This document shows positions 12,015-23,736 of a stretch of 64,000 bases of DNA, piece after piece; the stretch's first letter is position 1, and the number at the start of each line of letters is the position of its first letter. The notes under the pieces were generated by a model. The model saw only the letters and a list, made by a program, of their open reading frames with translations, did not search any database and was not told the origin of the DNA. Source of the stretch: Selaginella moellendorffii (lineage: Eukaryota; Streptophyta; Lycopodiopsida; Selaginellales; Selaginellaceae); the NCBI RefSeq assembly GCF_000143415.4, contig NW_003314355.1, forward strand, positions 324,302 through 388,301, given 5' to 3'. The position numbers and the translations under genes were made by a program.

Positions 12015-14375
12015 TCAGTTGCAACACAAAGGCCCGGAGCCTTGCTCCAAGTGTTGCCACAAACAAATCATTTGCCGGGGGTTTTGATAGTGCGCAATCT
12101 TATACCCATCCTTGCAGTTATCGCTGAGAAAATTGGCGTCGCTGGCGTAGCTTACGTTCTTCTTGCGTACCCGACCATACTCTTCAATCCACGCACCCAT
12201 TGCAACGTCCTCCAGCTTAAACAGCTGCAGCCAAACACGTTAGCCACTGGAAGAATTAAGTCTCGGCTACCTTGAGGCGCATCTCCTCGTTCCTCTTCAC
12301 CACAAACCGGGCGATATCACGGGAAAAAATGTAGCCTGGACCGTGAGCCCAAGGAGGATACCGAGGAAGAGGCCACTCCTGACAAAGCGAGTGAGCCTCT
12401 TGGAAGCAAACTAGGCAATGAACTCACCTCTTCTGTGATATACCACTTGCTGCGGTAGTCACGGTTGGGTTTCGAGTCCCCTTCGATCAGTCCATACAAA
12501 AGAGCCTCGCTTCGGTTGGTCCGCCTAACGGAAGCGTACACTTCGTCCACCCTCACGAACGTGTCATCGTCAGTCTTCATCACGTACCGCGACTTGACAA
12601 TCTTCGTCTGCAACCACGAGAACAAACGGTAAGCAAGGAAAGAAAAGACACTGCTTACTGCATAGATGCAAATGGCTAGCGTTTTCAGCGTGATGAGGTT
12701 GTAGTAATCGATAAATGGTAACAGCTGAATGTCGCCATAAGCCACGGCCTCCTTCCACAGCTCCACATTCACCTGTTGGTTTTGGTCCTACAATGCCACA
12801 AGCTTTATCAGGTCGAGTCGAAGGAAATGAAAAGCACAAACACCATACCAGTCCCACAAAGAAGCGCACCGCAATCTTACCAGACCTCACAAGCTCGTAC
12901 TGCATCCAGGATCTCCTCACCGCCATCCTTCTCTCAAAGTTGTTCCCGGTGGAAAACACACCAATGAACATATCCAAGGCCTTGCCTTTGGGGGGCAAAG
13001 GCGGCGCTTTCAGGCGGTCCAAGTCTCGGAGCGTGTTTTGATCCTCGGAGGTGGGCAGTCCATTCGCAATCAGCGACGTGAGCAACAAACTCCCCTCCAG
13101 CCGGACACTGCTCACCATCCACGGCTCCAAGTTCTGAAGAAGCACAGGAGAAAAAACTTGAGCTTGAGCATCAAAGCGAGATGAAAGAGCACCTGCCTGC
13201 CTATACTCGAACGACGTTACGTGCTTCCCGTCCACCGTTACGTGAAATCCATCCCATCCAGCCCACACCGTCGCAGCAAAAGGATGGCCGTCGGCATAAG
13301 GAAACCATGGTTTCTTGCCGTGCTGCTGAGTTATCCCACCAGGCCACTTCGAGGGAGGCGACGACGAAGCGTTTGCGTTTGCAGGCGAGTCTCGAATGCC
13401 CACTTGCGGGGCACACATCGCGAGACCATCCACTGCCACGAAAAAATACGTTAGAGAGAGGGAGAAGAAATAAACACTTTGCACGATCGAGGTGGTGGTG
13501 GTGGTCAACCGAGAGTTTTAAGTACCTGTCCGGAGATCTTGCTGCGATGCCGGAGGAGGCGGGCATCGTTCCTCGTCCGCCCAGTCCGTGGCCGCAGTCC
13601 AAGTGTTTTGTACGATCACAGCTCGGGGAGAGAGCTGATCTCCGCCCAACCGGATGTTGTGATGGAGGATAATTGGCGCCTCGGCCCTCTCACCCGGGAA
13701 GCTCTGCCCGACAAGATCAATCCGGAAGTCGCCCATGACGCCGGCGGGCGCTCCGACCAGCGTGATGGATGAGTCCAGCACCAGGCCGCACGGTATGTCC
13801 GCCACAACGCGGCCCCCCTTGCTCAAGTCCGTGGCGTTGAGCCAGCTGACCGAGTAGGGGCAGTGGCGCTCCTCGCTGCTCGCCTTCCTGGTGGCGGCGG
13901 AGGCGGCGGCGTCCCTCAAAAACTCGAGCAGCTGCTGCCAGGCATTCCACGCGTCCGTCATCTTGGTCCTCGCCTCCGCAAAGAGATCCCGGCGAGCCAT
14001 CACGGGCTTGAAGAGCTCCCACAGCGCCACCGGCTGCATGCTGGATGGCGGGATCGACGACACCATAGCCACCAGGAGTTCCGTGGTGTCCACGTCGGTG
14101 GTGGCGGCGGCGGTGTCAGCGGGATCGGGAAGAGGGGCGGGAGCCGGCGCTGGGATGAGCTGCTCGAGCGCCGAGGCGGAGGCGGCGGAGGAGGCGGAGG
14201 TGGGCGCCATCGCCGCGCGGAGAACTGGCGCTGCCCAAGTCAGTTGCAGGGATCGCAGCGCCGGGCCTTCCACCATGAGCAGCCGGAGCAGCAGAGCTCC
14301 ACTCACGAAGCTCACAATCGCTGCTATCGAGATCCCTCGGATTGCTCCCGCAATTCTCACGACACTGCTTTGCAT
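12015..14375 (-). CDS. Hydroxyproline O-galactosyltransferase-like, GT31 with galectin domain
   Basis: Seven exons (14375-13526, 13432-13197, 13133-12849, 12787-12659, 12607-12428, 12378-12271, 12224-12015) give about 665 aa. It is a type II Golgi protein: an N-terminal membrane segment (about residues 17-35), an Ala/Pro-rich stem, a galectin-like domain (about 190-350, with [22 protein letters not shown] and [14 protein letters not shown]), and a GT31 catalytic domain with [22 protein letters not shown], the DXD-type [24 protein letters not shown] and [11 protein letters not shown]. Plant members (GALT2-6 type) add the first galactose to hydroxyproline of arabinogalactan proteins. Intron 2 (13134-13196) has a GC donor, is 63 nt long and keeps the frame open, so a retained form would be translatable. 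The exact acceptor substrate cannot be told from sequence. Confidence 0.9.
13134..13196 (-). other. In-frame 63-nt GC-AG intron (possible exitron) in the GT31 gene
   Basis: The donor reads CAG|GCAGGT and the acceptor lies behind a long T-rich tract ending in TTCTTCAG. Splicing gives [12 protein letters not shown], as the family has; retention would insert 21 residues without a stop. A GT two bases further on gives the wrong phase. Confidence 0.7.
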
Positions 14376-14780
14376 CCTCGGATCCTCCTCCCTCCCCGAT
14401 CTCCTCCCGCGATGATCCCAAGTCCACTCCTACCCTCCAGTCACAAAAGTCGCGATCTTGGGTCAACAACTTGGCTGCCATGGATCCGCCTCCTCCTCCT
14501 CCTCCTCCTCGCAAATCCTCCCAATTCTTTCACCATCGATCGCCGATCCCCCTGTGCTAACTTCCAAAGCAACCGCCATTGCTTTTCCCTGTCCACCGTG
14601 CTCGCTACGGCGCGCTGCTAGCCATATCCCTGTTTATCCTGCCTGCCTTTATAGCCTAAACTATAGTCCCTCCTCCTCCTTCCTCCTTAGGTAGCTCCGA
14701 GAGACGCTAATTTGGTTGCTAAAAGAGAGCTTTTAAAAAGTTTAGCTGATAGATCCACATGAATGAACCTGAGTTTCTTA
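14376..14780. other. Upstream region of GT31 gene and 3' flank of CBP20
   Basis: Contains a (CCT)n stretch (about 14483-14508) and no convincing gene. The open frames here are products of the low-complexity sequence. Confidence 0.6.
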
Positions 14781-15934
14781 TTACACGCCTCCCCCTCGGG
14801 TCTCCTCGTCGTCCGAGTCTCCCTTGTCCCGGAAACGCGGATTCTTTTCCTGTGCATGGACATCGTGTTAGTATATAACGCAAATCGGCTGGCGCGGAAA
14901 AACCAAAGAGTTTTTTTTTTTCTACCCGATTGTCCCTGTGACTGTAGCTCTTGACGCCATCCGCCGGCATTCGCTCGTCGTCCCTCCTCCGCTTGCGATC
15001 TGGGCATGACAGAGAAACTTAGTGCACCGATGGGAATGTTTGCAAAATGAGGAGCTTACCCCTGTTCCTGACACCACCACCATCTAAGCGAGCACAGGCA
15101 ATGGAATCACCATCATCATTAGCACCCAGTAGAGCTTCACTTGAAAAGCACGAAAACACTCACAAGGATTCTTCACAATCGTTGACGACGTCGTTGCAAG
15201 GCCACCCGCTGAATAGTCGACTAAAGATCTACGACTCTCCAGCTCCTTTTGTACCAGCTTTCCATATCCTCCTCTGCGTGAGCTCGCTAGTTAAGGTCCG
15301 CGAATGCATGAGAAAAAATAAACGAGCAATGGAAAAGAAAGAAATGGATATCTGGATCATAGTCTGTGCGGTACTCATCCCGGACCTGAAAGGAAGAAAA
15401 TGTGGAAGCCACTTAGAGAAGATGGCGTCAATCTCTTTTACCTGGCCGCCACTCCTTCCCCTTCCCCACTGTCGCCCATCCTCGAAACCCCAGTCGAAAT
15501 CCACACGAATCGGCCTGTCGTCGAGAATGGTGCCGCTTATGTACTTGACAGAGTCCTGGGCATCGTCTCGAGTGTAAAATCTGCCAAGAACAAGAAGAAG
15601 ATTCGTCAGTCGATCCAAGAAGAAAGAAGCAGCAAGACGGACATGATGAAGCAAAATCCACACGGCGTCTTGTTGTTCTTGTCCAGGCCCATGACGATCC
15701 GCTTGATCTCGCCGCAGCGCGAGAAGAGCTCGTACAGCTGCTCCTCGGTGGTGTAGAAGGAGAGATTTCCCACATAGACCGTGACCGAGGTCTGCAATGC
15801 CTCCTCATACTCCACCTGCGTGCCTGCGAATCGCCGATCCTTGTACGCCGATATTTCCTTCTTCTGCGCAGCTCGGGCAATCATCAGCAGCATTTCCATC
15901 CATCCAAGCGCCTTACCTTGAACAGGCTCGCCAT
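14781..15934 (-). CDS. CBP20: Nuclear cap-binding protein subunit 2 (CBP20)
   Basis: Eight exons (15934-15917, 15863-15643, 15580-15442, 15385-15352, 15277-15164, 15083-15060, 14999-14926, 14849-14781) give about 230 aa. The RRM carries all cap-binding landmarks: [16 protein letters not shown] (first Tyr), [21 protein letters not shown] (RNP2), KTPCGFCFI (RNP1), [36 protein letters not shown]. With CBP80 it binds the m7G cap of nuclear transcripts and acts in splicing, miRNA processing and export. The plant-type Arg/Asp-rich tail follows. Exon 6 is only 24 nt. The intron after DEYRTDYDP begins ATATCC and ends AC, a U12-type intron; plant CBP20 genes are known to carry such an intron. The ATG lies only 140 bp downstream of the KDM5 stop, and an AAACCCTAA element sits at about 15956-15965. 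Confidence 0.92.
15278..15351 (-). other. U12-type AT-AC intron in CBP20
   Basis: On the minus strand the intron begins ATATCCATTT and ends GAGCTCAC; a near-perfect U12 branch site ACCTTAACTAG lies about a dozen bases before the AC. It joins ...DYDP G with [12 protein letters not shown] in frame, and no GT-AG pair does so. Confidence 0.88.
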
Positions 15935-16074
15935 CGCCCGACCTCGCGAAGCCCAAAAACCCTAAATGAGACAAGGGTTAGACTAAATAACGTTTAGACT
16001 TATTTCCAATTAGAGCTAATATAATATACAAAAGAATGAATGACAATAGCTTATTAGCTAGAGGAGCTGGCTGG

Positions 16075-19000
16075 CTATCTGGTGAGCATCACAAAACTGT
16101 CAAAGCCTCTGTGTTGGCCGGCGGTCCTTCGACATGGCCTTACTTTGGAGGAGCTATCCAAAACTCCCCCTCCTCCATCGCCCCCTCCCTCGTCATACTC
16201 TTCTTCCTCCAAGATGATCTCTTCCTCCTCTTCCTCCTCCTCCTCCTCCTCTTCTTCCTCCTCCCTGTAATCCATGTCGTCTTCGTGATCCTGGCGAAGA
16301 CGCTGCCGCTGCCGCCGACCACTGTTGCCACCGTTGCTGCTACAGCGTTTCGTGCTCGTTGCCACCACCCGGCCACCATCGAGCAGGCGGATGTGCTCTT
16401 TGGTCTTGCCGACTTTCTTGCACGCCGGGCAGAAGAACTCGCCGCTCGGCCCGAGCTCGTCACGCAGGCAAGCATCACAGTCGCCGTCGTTGCTCTCCGG
16501 CTCTGGGAGGTTGATGCAGCTGAAGTGGTACCACTCGCCGCAGCGATCGCACCCGATCATAGCTCGAGCCTCGTCGTAAGGCCTTCGGCAGATGCAATAC
16601 AGCACGCTCCTTGCTCGCAATGCCTGAAAAGCATTCATTCATCCCGCTTAGAGAACGAAAGAAATTCCATTCTTCATACCGTTAGCTCCTTCGTCACAGT
16701 CACACGCAGCCCGTCAGCTTTCGAGATGAGCCTCATCACATCCTCCAGGGGTGTAACTCCACCGTCTTCCACCACCTGTATAGCAACTTAATACTTGAAA
16801 TTCAGTGGATGCTTCCACAGCTTACCTGTTTAACGCGATTGGCCCAGGCAGACGCCTCTGCTTCTCGGCTTCTTACGTCGAGCAGCAACCCGTCTTCCGT
16901 TGGGACGCTCATGGCTACTGCCTGCACAGGCTGCGGGTTACAATCTAATTAAGAACCAGTGACTTACTTCTTCTAAAGCCCGGCAAATGGAACGAAAACA
17001 AGGCTTTTCAACGCTGTCCAGCAACTTTTTGGTGCGTATGCGCCAAGCACGCACAGCAACCGCACGCTTCACTTCGGCACTTGCGTCATCGTACACTTGC
17101 ATCATGCATGCTGCCTGCGACACACTTCCATCAGATCTTGAAAAAGTCGACGAGTCAGGCTTACCTTTAAGGCGGACCGAAGGACTTGAAGATCCACCTC
17201 TCGTCTGTCATTGGCTAGCATAGGTGTCACAGTTTTATGTACCCATTCCTGCCACGTAAAGACAGATTCCAAGATACTTTCAACCAAATCCTCCTCTTCC
17301 ACCCTGTTACGTGCAAAAACCGGGTTGTGGTTACTTTCTAGAAGATAAAAACTATACCTGCAATGTAGTGCTTTAGCTGCATTTGCAAGCTCAACTAGCG
17401 AAGACAGTGTAGCCTTTTGTGTTGCACACATCTGAAAGTTGAGAATAAGATTTGGCCAGATCCAATCGGCAGATATACACTACCTTACTGGTCACGTCAT
17501 CCTTTGAAAATACTGCCCCAGACGATATAGCTGTACAAAACGGACACACGTATTGCCTTTGATTTTGTGTTATTGTTTGAAACTGTGTAACGCCGACGCA
17601 ACGCGCGTGAAACCTGCTCAACCAGTATGATTAGAATTCTAAACTCTTGAAGCAGTGAAAACTTACCTATCCCTACATTTGTCACAACTTAAAGAAGTGT
17701 TATCAGATTCATCTGCAGCTTCCTGGCATACGCAGGACCCTTTGATCTCTTTGTTGGACAGGCCAACAATCCGAAGAGCGTGATCTGCCGACCTTTTAAG
17801 CTGTCAACACACAGACATTGCATTAGTACATCCAAACGCCTATATGCAGAACTTCACCTGAAGAAGACCGTCCCTAAGGTTATTATGTGCCGTGCCTACA
17901 ACTTCCTCGCACCGTACTAACCACGCTCCAACTCCTACTATTTCCGTATCTAACAAGTCTACCTCCATACTTTGAATTATACTCGCTTCCCCTGCTTCCT
18001 GGAATAATCAAGAACCGAAGTGAGTAGAAGGGAACGGTAAATAACTAGAAAAAATGTTTCCTTAATTTCTTTTACCTGGAGGGAAAGCAGCTCTGGCAAG
18101 GAAAGAGTGGAAGTTCCATTAAATACCTTTTGAACTTCCGACTGCCAGGCTCTGATAAACAACAGTTAAGTTTCCGTGAGCTTCACAACTTACAATCAGC
18201 GAGATATACCTGTGGTCTTCAAGAACTTGTTGAATTTGAGAAACTTCCGAACGAAAATCAATCTTTAATGCCTGCAAATTGCACATGTGAAACATTGTTA
18301 ATGTAAATCCGAATAGCAAACCAACCTTCGACTCCAGAAGCAACTGCTCAATTAGAATGGGAGAGACTTTAGTTTCGAAGTCCTCAATCAACGAAGTTAC
18401 TTTCGAATGCCAGGTCTTGGCACGGTTTTTAGCTCTTTCCAGATACTTAAACACAAAAGAGTCTCGTGTCACCAGAACCATTTTTTTGCCAGTCTCGAGC
18501 AGCACTTCAAGAGCCTACAAAACGAGCAATGTATCATTGTAAAACAGCAAACGTAGTAGTACCTGTATCGAAGGGCAACGCAAAAGCAGCTCCAGAGCTT
18601 TTAGAGTCCACTCTACAGCATCTACCAGATTTCGTACGTCGTCTAACTGTACAAGGACGACATTGTATGGTACACCTTGAGTTGCGATTTCGTGCAAACG
18701 GCATAACTGCATGCGAAGTTCCGCCATGTAGGAGGAGACCCGATCATTCGAGTCTAAGTCAACCGAAGTTCCGTTTCCAGTTAACAGCCCCCTCACGGGG
18801 TCCTGCACAATGGTTGCTTGATGGCTCCATTCTTCAAGATCTCGAAGGCAAGTTCGAAGGACTTTAAGCTCGGGAAGTAGGATAGGTGAGGAGTCCATCT
18901 CAGAGACTAGCTCCTGGAATAATAAAGAGTAAGTAGATGATAAACATGATAAGAGTATGCATGTACCTTTAGCGTACCGAGTTCGATGAGTTTCACAGTT

Positions 19001-22000
19001 TTCATAGAATCTTTCGTGCAAAGGTCTGCTAAATTGGATGCGCGGGGCAACCAAGAATCTGCTCGGTTGACTACATTCTTCACATCGGGAAGGCACGCTA
19101 AAGCTACATTTATAGTTTCGGATTCACTGCAAAACGAAGTGTGTCAATATAGCAGAAAGCCATAACAAGAAGGGCTCACCTAACAAGCTCAAGGAACACA
19201 TCGTAAGTTGCACCCAGCCCCAGCGCTTCCCGGGCTTTTCCCTCCCAAGATAATGCTGCTCCCGTAATGCTGCGAACTTCTAAAAACAAGTCTTCATTCC
19301 TGGCACATGTATATGAAGCCAAAGCGTAAGAAATGTAAACAAAACGCATTAATGGTTTACCCATTCGCTTCTTCCGAAAGCTCGACCAGGACACTAGTCG
19401 GAGATCGGCAGCTTAAAGCCTACAAAGAGAAAACTGTCAGGGACGTCCAAGGAAAGAAAAAAAAAATTACGTTAGATGCTTTCTCCATCCAGGAAAATCT
19501 CTTTAGCTCCATTTTCACCGTGCTCAGTTCGTCCACTGGAAGAGTAAGTATAAGAGCTTTATAACAAAGACGAAGACAAAAACAAACCCTGAGCTCGCAA
19601 GGACTCGCTAGCTTCAACCAAATCCTTCAGAACTACGACTACAGAACCGTAGTCCCTTTGATCATGAAGTGTTTTTAGCGCGACTTGAGCGCGTTCAGAC
19701 CAGGATCGAGCTTCCAAAAGATAATTACTGAGTATGTCAACTTGAGGTAGTCTAACTGGTAATCCACTTGCTTCGGACAGAATTTCTTCAAGCTCCTGTT
19801 TAGAAAGCTCAAATCAGAGAAAGCAAACATAAAGTAGCACCACAAACCTGAACAGGTGGATTGCATTCGAGCAACTCACTTGCATGTTGTTGCCAGCTTT
19901 CCGCCTTCTTAACCACCACGTCCAACAAACGCTTCTCGGGAACCATCACGGACAACTTTAAACCCTGCGTGCTGGTGATTACAATCGTGAACTCAAGAGA
20001 AAACATTGATACCTCAGATTGCAACTCAAGCAATTGACTTAAATCGGCTAGTTCTCGCTTCTGGCTTTCTTTTCCCGTAGAAAGGAGTCTCTGAACTCTC
20101 TCAGACCATAACTGAAGCACAAAACACAAAATGTCAAATCCAGCAGACAATCTACTGTCTGACCTGAGCAGTGGTAAGGATTTCCTGCATCTTCTGCGCC
20201 TCGGGAAAGTCGAAGGGCAGACGAAGAATTTCATGCTGAAGCTTCTGCAGCGATCGGACCTGTAACGGGAATGTTAAATGCTAGAAAAACACATAGACAT
20301 TTGTCTAGTCACCCACGTCTGGCGAGGAAGACAACAAACGGATCCCAATTTGCTTTTGTAAGTTACATCCATCCCGCACAAAAGGCTGCACATACGTACA
20401 TTTTTAGTTTGCCGAGTTGAAAGAAGGCGTACCTTGAGCTTTGAGGCATATGGTTCGACACAGGGTAAAGGATCTGCTGCCACCAAATCGCTCACCCGGG
20501 ACAGCAGGACTCGAGCACTTTTGCTATCGTGAAGCCTCTCTTGCACAGCATTATAACATGCGGCAACGTCTTTTGCCCAGTTATACCTGAAAGCCAAAGT
20601 ACTTTCCAGTCGGCGAACCTCGTCCATCTCATGCCCTGCCCACAAGAACTGCTCCGCTTGCCGCAGTAAATCCTCGACATCAGCTAACAAAGGGACCTTC
20701 GAGTTGGCAGAAGCAGCTCGGGAGATCCAATTGCTCGCAAGTTGCATCAAGGAAATATCATTCCTCTTGAGCTATAAAAACAAGTCAATGCACAAGCTCG
20801 AATGCCAGCCTTCTTGTACCTCTTTGCACTGGAGAATGTCGGTTTTATTGTCTTCCTTCACGTGGCAAATTTCTGATCCTATGTCGTCCAGCTCGGCCAA
20901 AGAAAGCCTATAAAGGAGGCACTTTTTGTCAGCGCTGCATTCGCAGAGTTGCTCCGCGTGCTGAAGCAAAAAACCAGAAATATTAGCTTTTGAGTGCTAA
21001 AAGTTCGTATTACTTACCTCCAGGCATACGGCATTTCCAGGACGACAAGAGCACACCACAGCCGAGAGATGTAAATAATAACGACATATGATGCATTCGG
21101 CATCCTGCACATCAAAATATAAGAAAGAGTCAAATATATTTCAGTGAACCAGACCTCTTCTTTGCCAACATTAGTGTACGCACGCGGTTGCATACGCGAA
21201 CTTTTCACCATTCCACGTTGCCAAAGCTCTTCTCTTAGCTTGCGCTCTAAGGAAGTTATGCGTATCAATTCATTTTGCATCCAGGAGCAACCTTTTCCGG
21301 CCCCTTCGTTCTAGGACACAAACATTTAGGCTTCTATAGAACGCAAATAAAAACGCACTCACCTTGGCAACGACACAAAGGAGCTCCTCGTGTGAAAGAA
21401 CAGCAGCTTTGTGAAAGAACCTATAGCGCTCGATGCTAAATCTTCCAAACGGAATCCAGTCCAGCGGAGCAAAATTGACAGCTTCTGCGCAATTGAATCC
21501 TGTAACGAAGGAGAAAGTCAGTACTACTTCTAGCAACAACAGTCTCACCATGATTAAATCCTCCGTGATAAGACCGTGGAAAGGTGATGACAAAATTTCC
21601 AGGCTCCTAAAACCAAGAAGGAATAAGAAAAAAGCCACTGGAAACACTAGCTTACCTGCAAAGTTGTGCACACAGGCACGCCTTTATCCCGTAAAACTGC
21701 TGGATTTAGCATCGTAACCAGTTGAAAGAGCAAGTCCGGCTGTGCATGAAATAAATCTGGGAACGTCGACCGCATAACCTGTGCAAGTGAAGAAAACGTT
21801 AATCTGCACAATCACACCCAAAAGGAAGACTCTACCTCTTCAAACGCGTCGTAAGCACTGCCAGGTACACTATACCAGCATTTAGGCTCTCCCCTGCAGG
21901 GAAGTAATCAGTACCCAGAGAACACAAAACCAGTTAGCATACCAGTGGAGGTAATTCACAGAGTAGAAACAATGATCTTCGTAATGCCAGCAGAACGAGG

Positions 22001-23297
22001 AGAAGAGCATTCCCACGTACAGCCATGGTACAATAACTCCTGGTATGTTCTCATTTACCAGCCGGAGCATTGATCCATTAAGCTTAGGAAAGTTATTTAG
22101 ATTCCACGGGCTGTTTGCGTGCGCTTCCCACGAATCCTGCTTAGCCCACTTCGGAACAGCATCATTCGGACGAGGAAACCCACTTCCATACACAGACGTA
22201 TCGAGGTCGCTTCCATAGAGCACTTCAACAGGTCCTGTGGATCTTTCGACTATCTCCCAGAACTGCTCTTCCACATCAGAGTAAGTCACGGGACGCCCGC
22301 CAAACCACTTCTTCTTGAACCGGTCACACATCCGTCGGAAAGAGTCCAGGGTGTGCCGATTGCCTTGAGAGAAGCCGAACGTTTCCTGTTCGGACGAAAC
22401 GCAGTCGAGGCAGTACCACCTTCCAGAGGGCATTTCCGAGAGAGGAGGGGAGAGGCAATACATATGCCACGCTCGATCACAGAGGTCACAGTTGAGCATA
22501 AGCTGCTCATGCGCTCTGCTACGGCATTGCTCGCAAGACTGGTCCCCAAGCCTTTGCTGCATCGAGGCTTCATCTTCCGATTTAGTTCGCTTTGGCGGCT
22601 CCACCGAAGCACTCACTTCATCTTCAGCCAGCGACCTCTTCCTACCAATCTTCACGTCCACTGCATCACCAGTCCCGACGTTACCACTTGCTTCGGGCAC
22701 TGCTTGTGGTGGCTGTTTCGCCAAGCCTTCTGCACGATGGCGCTCATATTCCAGCAGATGTTTCTCGTAAAGGTGGCACAGGTTCGCAGGAGCAGCAGTA
22801 GAAAACGAGGCGGGACTTACGTCCGGCTTCACCATCCGCAGCACTTCCCCCCACTTCCGCTGCTCCATAACCTTCTCATAGCCTCCATACCGCTTGACGC
22901 AGTTGTAAGCCTTACAGAGGTCAAGCTCTTCCCCGCAAAACTGAGGCCAGCTCTCGAGAACTCGCCCCTGTGACTCGAGAAACCTGTCGAACTCGAAGCG
23001 AAAGGTGTCTGGATTTAAGGCCGCCGACCTCTCTTGGAGCTGATGTATAGCCTGAAGCTTGGTCGGAAAGGAGAAGGACTGGAGATCTAGCGCAAACGGA
23101 GGATCCCAAAACTTTGGAGGAACTATCCTGCACAGGCCGTATGGCTCCGCCAAGTGACGAATCTGTGCGATGTACTCGAGAGGATCGCTAAACTCCTCCT
23201 CCGTCGGGTAAAACACCGGAGCCTCGGGGAGCCCAAGCCCAGAGCAGCCTTCTTTCTTGTTGTAACTCCTAGGAAACTCTTTTCTCCCTCTAGCCAT
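16075..23297 (-). CDS. JMJ17: KDM5/JARID1-type histone H3K4 demethylase (JMJ17-like)
   Basis: A long multi-exon gene (roughly 25-30 exons, introns about 50-65 nt) with the whole KDM5 order. Exon 1 (23297-21943) holds JmjN (about residues 22-65, LPEAPVFYPTEEEFSDPLEYI), ARID (about 90-160), and PHD1 (about 255-300, CEQC...CDLCDRAWHMYCL). JmjC has the Fe(II) ligands in CWHYEDH (His, Glu) and the third His in TFPRSYHGGFNHG (about 21560-21600). It continues with NFAPLDWIPFG, the zinc finger after JmjC (DAECIICRYYLHLSAVVCSC), a long PLU-1-like helical region (about 21000-17000), and a C-terminal PHD (CICRRPYDEARAMIGCDRCGEWYHFSC, 16500-16610). The tail contains a Glu homopolymer (from the 16200-16262 repeat). 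The family removes methyl groups from H3K4me2/3, repressing transcription. Residue numbers are approximate, and not every internal exon was fixed. Confidence 0.9.
16201..16262. repeat. (CTC/TCC)n trinucleotide repeat encoding poly-Glu in KDM5
   Basis: The plus strand is a run of CTC/TTC triplets; on the coding strand it gives about 15 consecutive Glu residues within the last exon of the demethylase. Confidence 0.85.
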
Positions 23298-23736
23298 AAA
23301 AGAAACCTCTACACACCGCTAAACGAGCCCAAATCCCTGCGTCAATCCCCTTCCTACCCTGAGATTTGCGAGGCTGGACCTCCCAGATCCATAGCTCTCG
23401 CTAGCTGCCGATTAAACCTCACAATCCTGCACCCATTCTCATCCAGCGGCGGAGAGATTTCTAAGCGAACTCCCGGCCGATCATCCCAGGGATCTAGAAT
23501 CCACCTCTACTTCCTGCTGCCACCGACTTACCGGCGAATCGAATCGAGGCCTAGCACGATCACCGCGAGCTGATGCGCCGCATCCGGCCCCTGTCGAGCA
23601 GAACGGGAAACCCTAAGGTCGAAAGTCTCCACACAAAAAAAATAAAAATAAAAATCTAAGAAGAGGGGACGTCTATGATTCCAGAGAAGATACCGTCCAC
23701 CGCTATGAAAGTCAATCACCCATTGACTGTGGTCAA
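23298..23736. other. Spacer between KDM5 start and PPR stop
   Basis: KDM5 promoter and PPR 3' flank. An A-rich tract (about 23635-23655) is present. No gene recognised. Confidence 0.5.

Noticed and set aside
13863-14621. 252-aa plus-strand frame with Gly- and His-rich sequence
   Set aside because: Antisense to exon 1 of the galactosyltransferase, produced by GGC/GCC-rich codons.
16036-16791. 251-aa plus-strand frame with Ser/Phe/Leu-rich stretches
   Set aside because: It is the reverse of the KDM5 C-terminus; the low-complexity run is the poly-Glu repeat read backwards.
22119-22973. 284-aa frame antisense to KDM5 exon 1
   Set aside because: No family signal, whereas the opposite strand encodes ARID and PHD domains.
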